The notes under the pieces were generated by a model. The model saw only the letters and a program-made list of their open reading frames with translations. It did not search any database and was not told where the DNA came from. The position numbers and the translations under genes are program-made. From Porphyromonadaceae bacterium UBA7572 (GTDB taxonomy: Bacteria > Bacteroidota > Bacteroidia > Bacteroidales > Muribaculaceae), in the NCBI GenBank assembly GCA_002476625.1, contig DLLC01000039.1:1-8629 (forward strand): a stretch of 8,629 nt of DNA. The letters are read 5' to 3'. The first letter of the stretch is position 1. The number at the start of each line of letters is the position of its first letter. Below are positions 8,207-8,629 of the stretch, piece after piece.

Positions 8207-8399
8207 TGATGACTTGTTATAAACCTGAATTGATATTTCGTTATCCTAAAAAAAACGTTGTCAGTGGAAAACTTAAACACTTTCCATGAAATGGATAATT
8301 TTATTTTTTTATTAACGACCAGTCTTTTATTTTATTGTGATTCTGCTTGTCATTTTTCCATTATGTGGATTATAAAGGCAATATTATTCAGATTTTTCC

Positions 8400-8407
8400 T
8401 AATTTTG
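8400..8407 (+). promoter_or_regulatory. Candidate Bacteroidetes -7 promoter element for the acyltransferase gene
   Basis: TAATTTTG matches the TAnnTTTG -7 consensus of Bacteroidetes housekeeping promoters and ends 42 bases before the ATG at 8450. I see no good TTG-type -33 element at the expected distance upstream, so this is only a half-match in an AT-rich region where such octamers can arise by chance. The rest of the divergent intergenic region (8207-8449) shows no RNA gene. On the porU side the best candidate is AAAACTTA at 8268-8275, which reads TAAGTTTT on the minus strand with one mismatch; I do not call it separately. Confidence 0.35.
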
Positions 8408-8449
8408 CGGTGAAATTGTTTTTACATTGAAGATGTATTGCTGGTTTGT

Positions 8450-8629
8450 ATGCGAGATAGGAATCTTTCACTTGATATTTTAAGAATTATTGCGTGTATT
8501 ATGGTGGTGCTGATGCATTCTCCTATACCTTTTAGTGGTGCCAATGGATTAGTCGTCTCATCGGTGAGCTATTTTACTGCCCCATGTATAGGACTTTTTT
8601 TTATGGTCAGCGGGGCTCTTCTTTTACCC
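8450..8629 (+). CDS. Acyltransferase-3 family membrane protein, N-terminal 60 residues (runs off the window)
   Basis: An ATG at 8450 opens a frame that stays open to the window end. It begins MRDRNLSLDILRIIACIMVV and continues LMHSPIPFSG and YFTAPCIGLFFMVSGALLLP. This is the characteristic start of the acyltransferase-3 (OafA/YrhL-like) family: a short charged N-terminus, the LDxLRxxAxxxVVxxH pattern in the first membrane helix with the conserved His23, and a second helix ending in the FFMVSGALLL signature. Family members are integral membrane proteins with about ten helices that O-acylate surface polysaccharides, lipids or peptidoglycan; the substrate here cannot be told from the fragment. 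The gene is divergent from porU, with 243 bases between the two starts. A TAnnTTTG-like box at 8400-8407 is a candidate promoter. Only the N-terminal part is visible, so integrity is unknown. Confidence 0.88.
   Translation, partial: MRDRNLSLDILRIIACIMVVLMHSPIPFSGANGLVVSSVSYFTAPCIGLFFMVSGALLLP

Noticed and set aside
8283..8295. Small inverted repeat TCCAT-GAA-ATGGA in the porU/acyltransferase intergenic region as an operator
   Set aside because: The stem is only 5 bp with a 3-base loop and does not extend; this is expected by chance in AT-rich sequence.

Overview
The window looks like a piece of a Bacteroidales chromosome, probably from the Prevotella side of the order or a relative that has the type IX secretion system (T9SS). 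Three things point there: a full-length PorU-type peptidase (4718-8206, minus strand), an exported Rhs-like protein with the N-terminal signature seen in Bacteroidetes Rhs loci, and an AT-rich intergenic region with a TAnnTTTG-like -7 box and no strong Shine-Dalgarno sequences.

Left part (1-1020). This stretch is clearly AT-rich. It encodes a small protein with a nucleophile-elbow motif (THSMG) and downstream Asp and His candidates, which resembles the lipase-like C-terminal toxin tips of Rhs polymorphic toxins. Twelve bases later comes a four-helix membrane protein in the position of the matching immunity protein. The pair looks like the tail of an Rhs locus that continues to the left. An in-frame stop at 19-21 suggests the tip is detached from its Rhs body.

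Middle part (1069-4717). This stretch is GC-richer. It starts with a 1067-residue secreted Rhs-like protein that ends in YD-type repeats. An overlapping start codon follows with a lipoprotein-like signal sequence, but within about 30 bases the plausible coding frame switches to a short remnant of the conserved 3' part of an Rhs core. I read this as a second Rhs gene that has lost most of its body. The remnant ends at the stop codon of the convergent porU gene.

Right part (4718-8629). The minus strand carries PorU, the surface peptidase that cleaves and attaches T9SS cargo, with a catalytic His650/Cys684 pair. Across an AT-rich divergent intergenic region, the plus strand begins an acyltransferase-3 family membrane protein (8450 onward) that runs off the window.

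Taken together, the window is the edge of an Rhs toxin/immunity region that ends against a housekeeping T9SS gene. The toxin and immunity assignments rest on motifs and context; PorU and the acyltransferase rest on clear family signatures.
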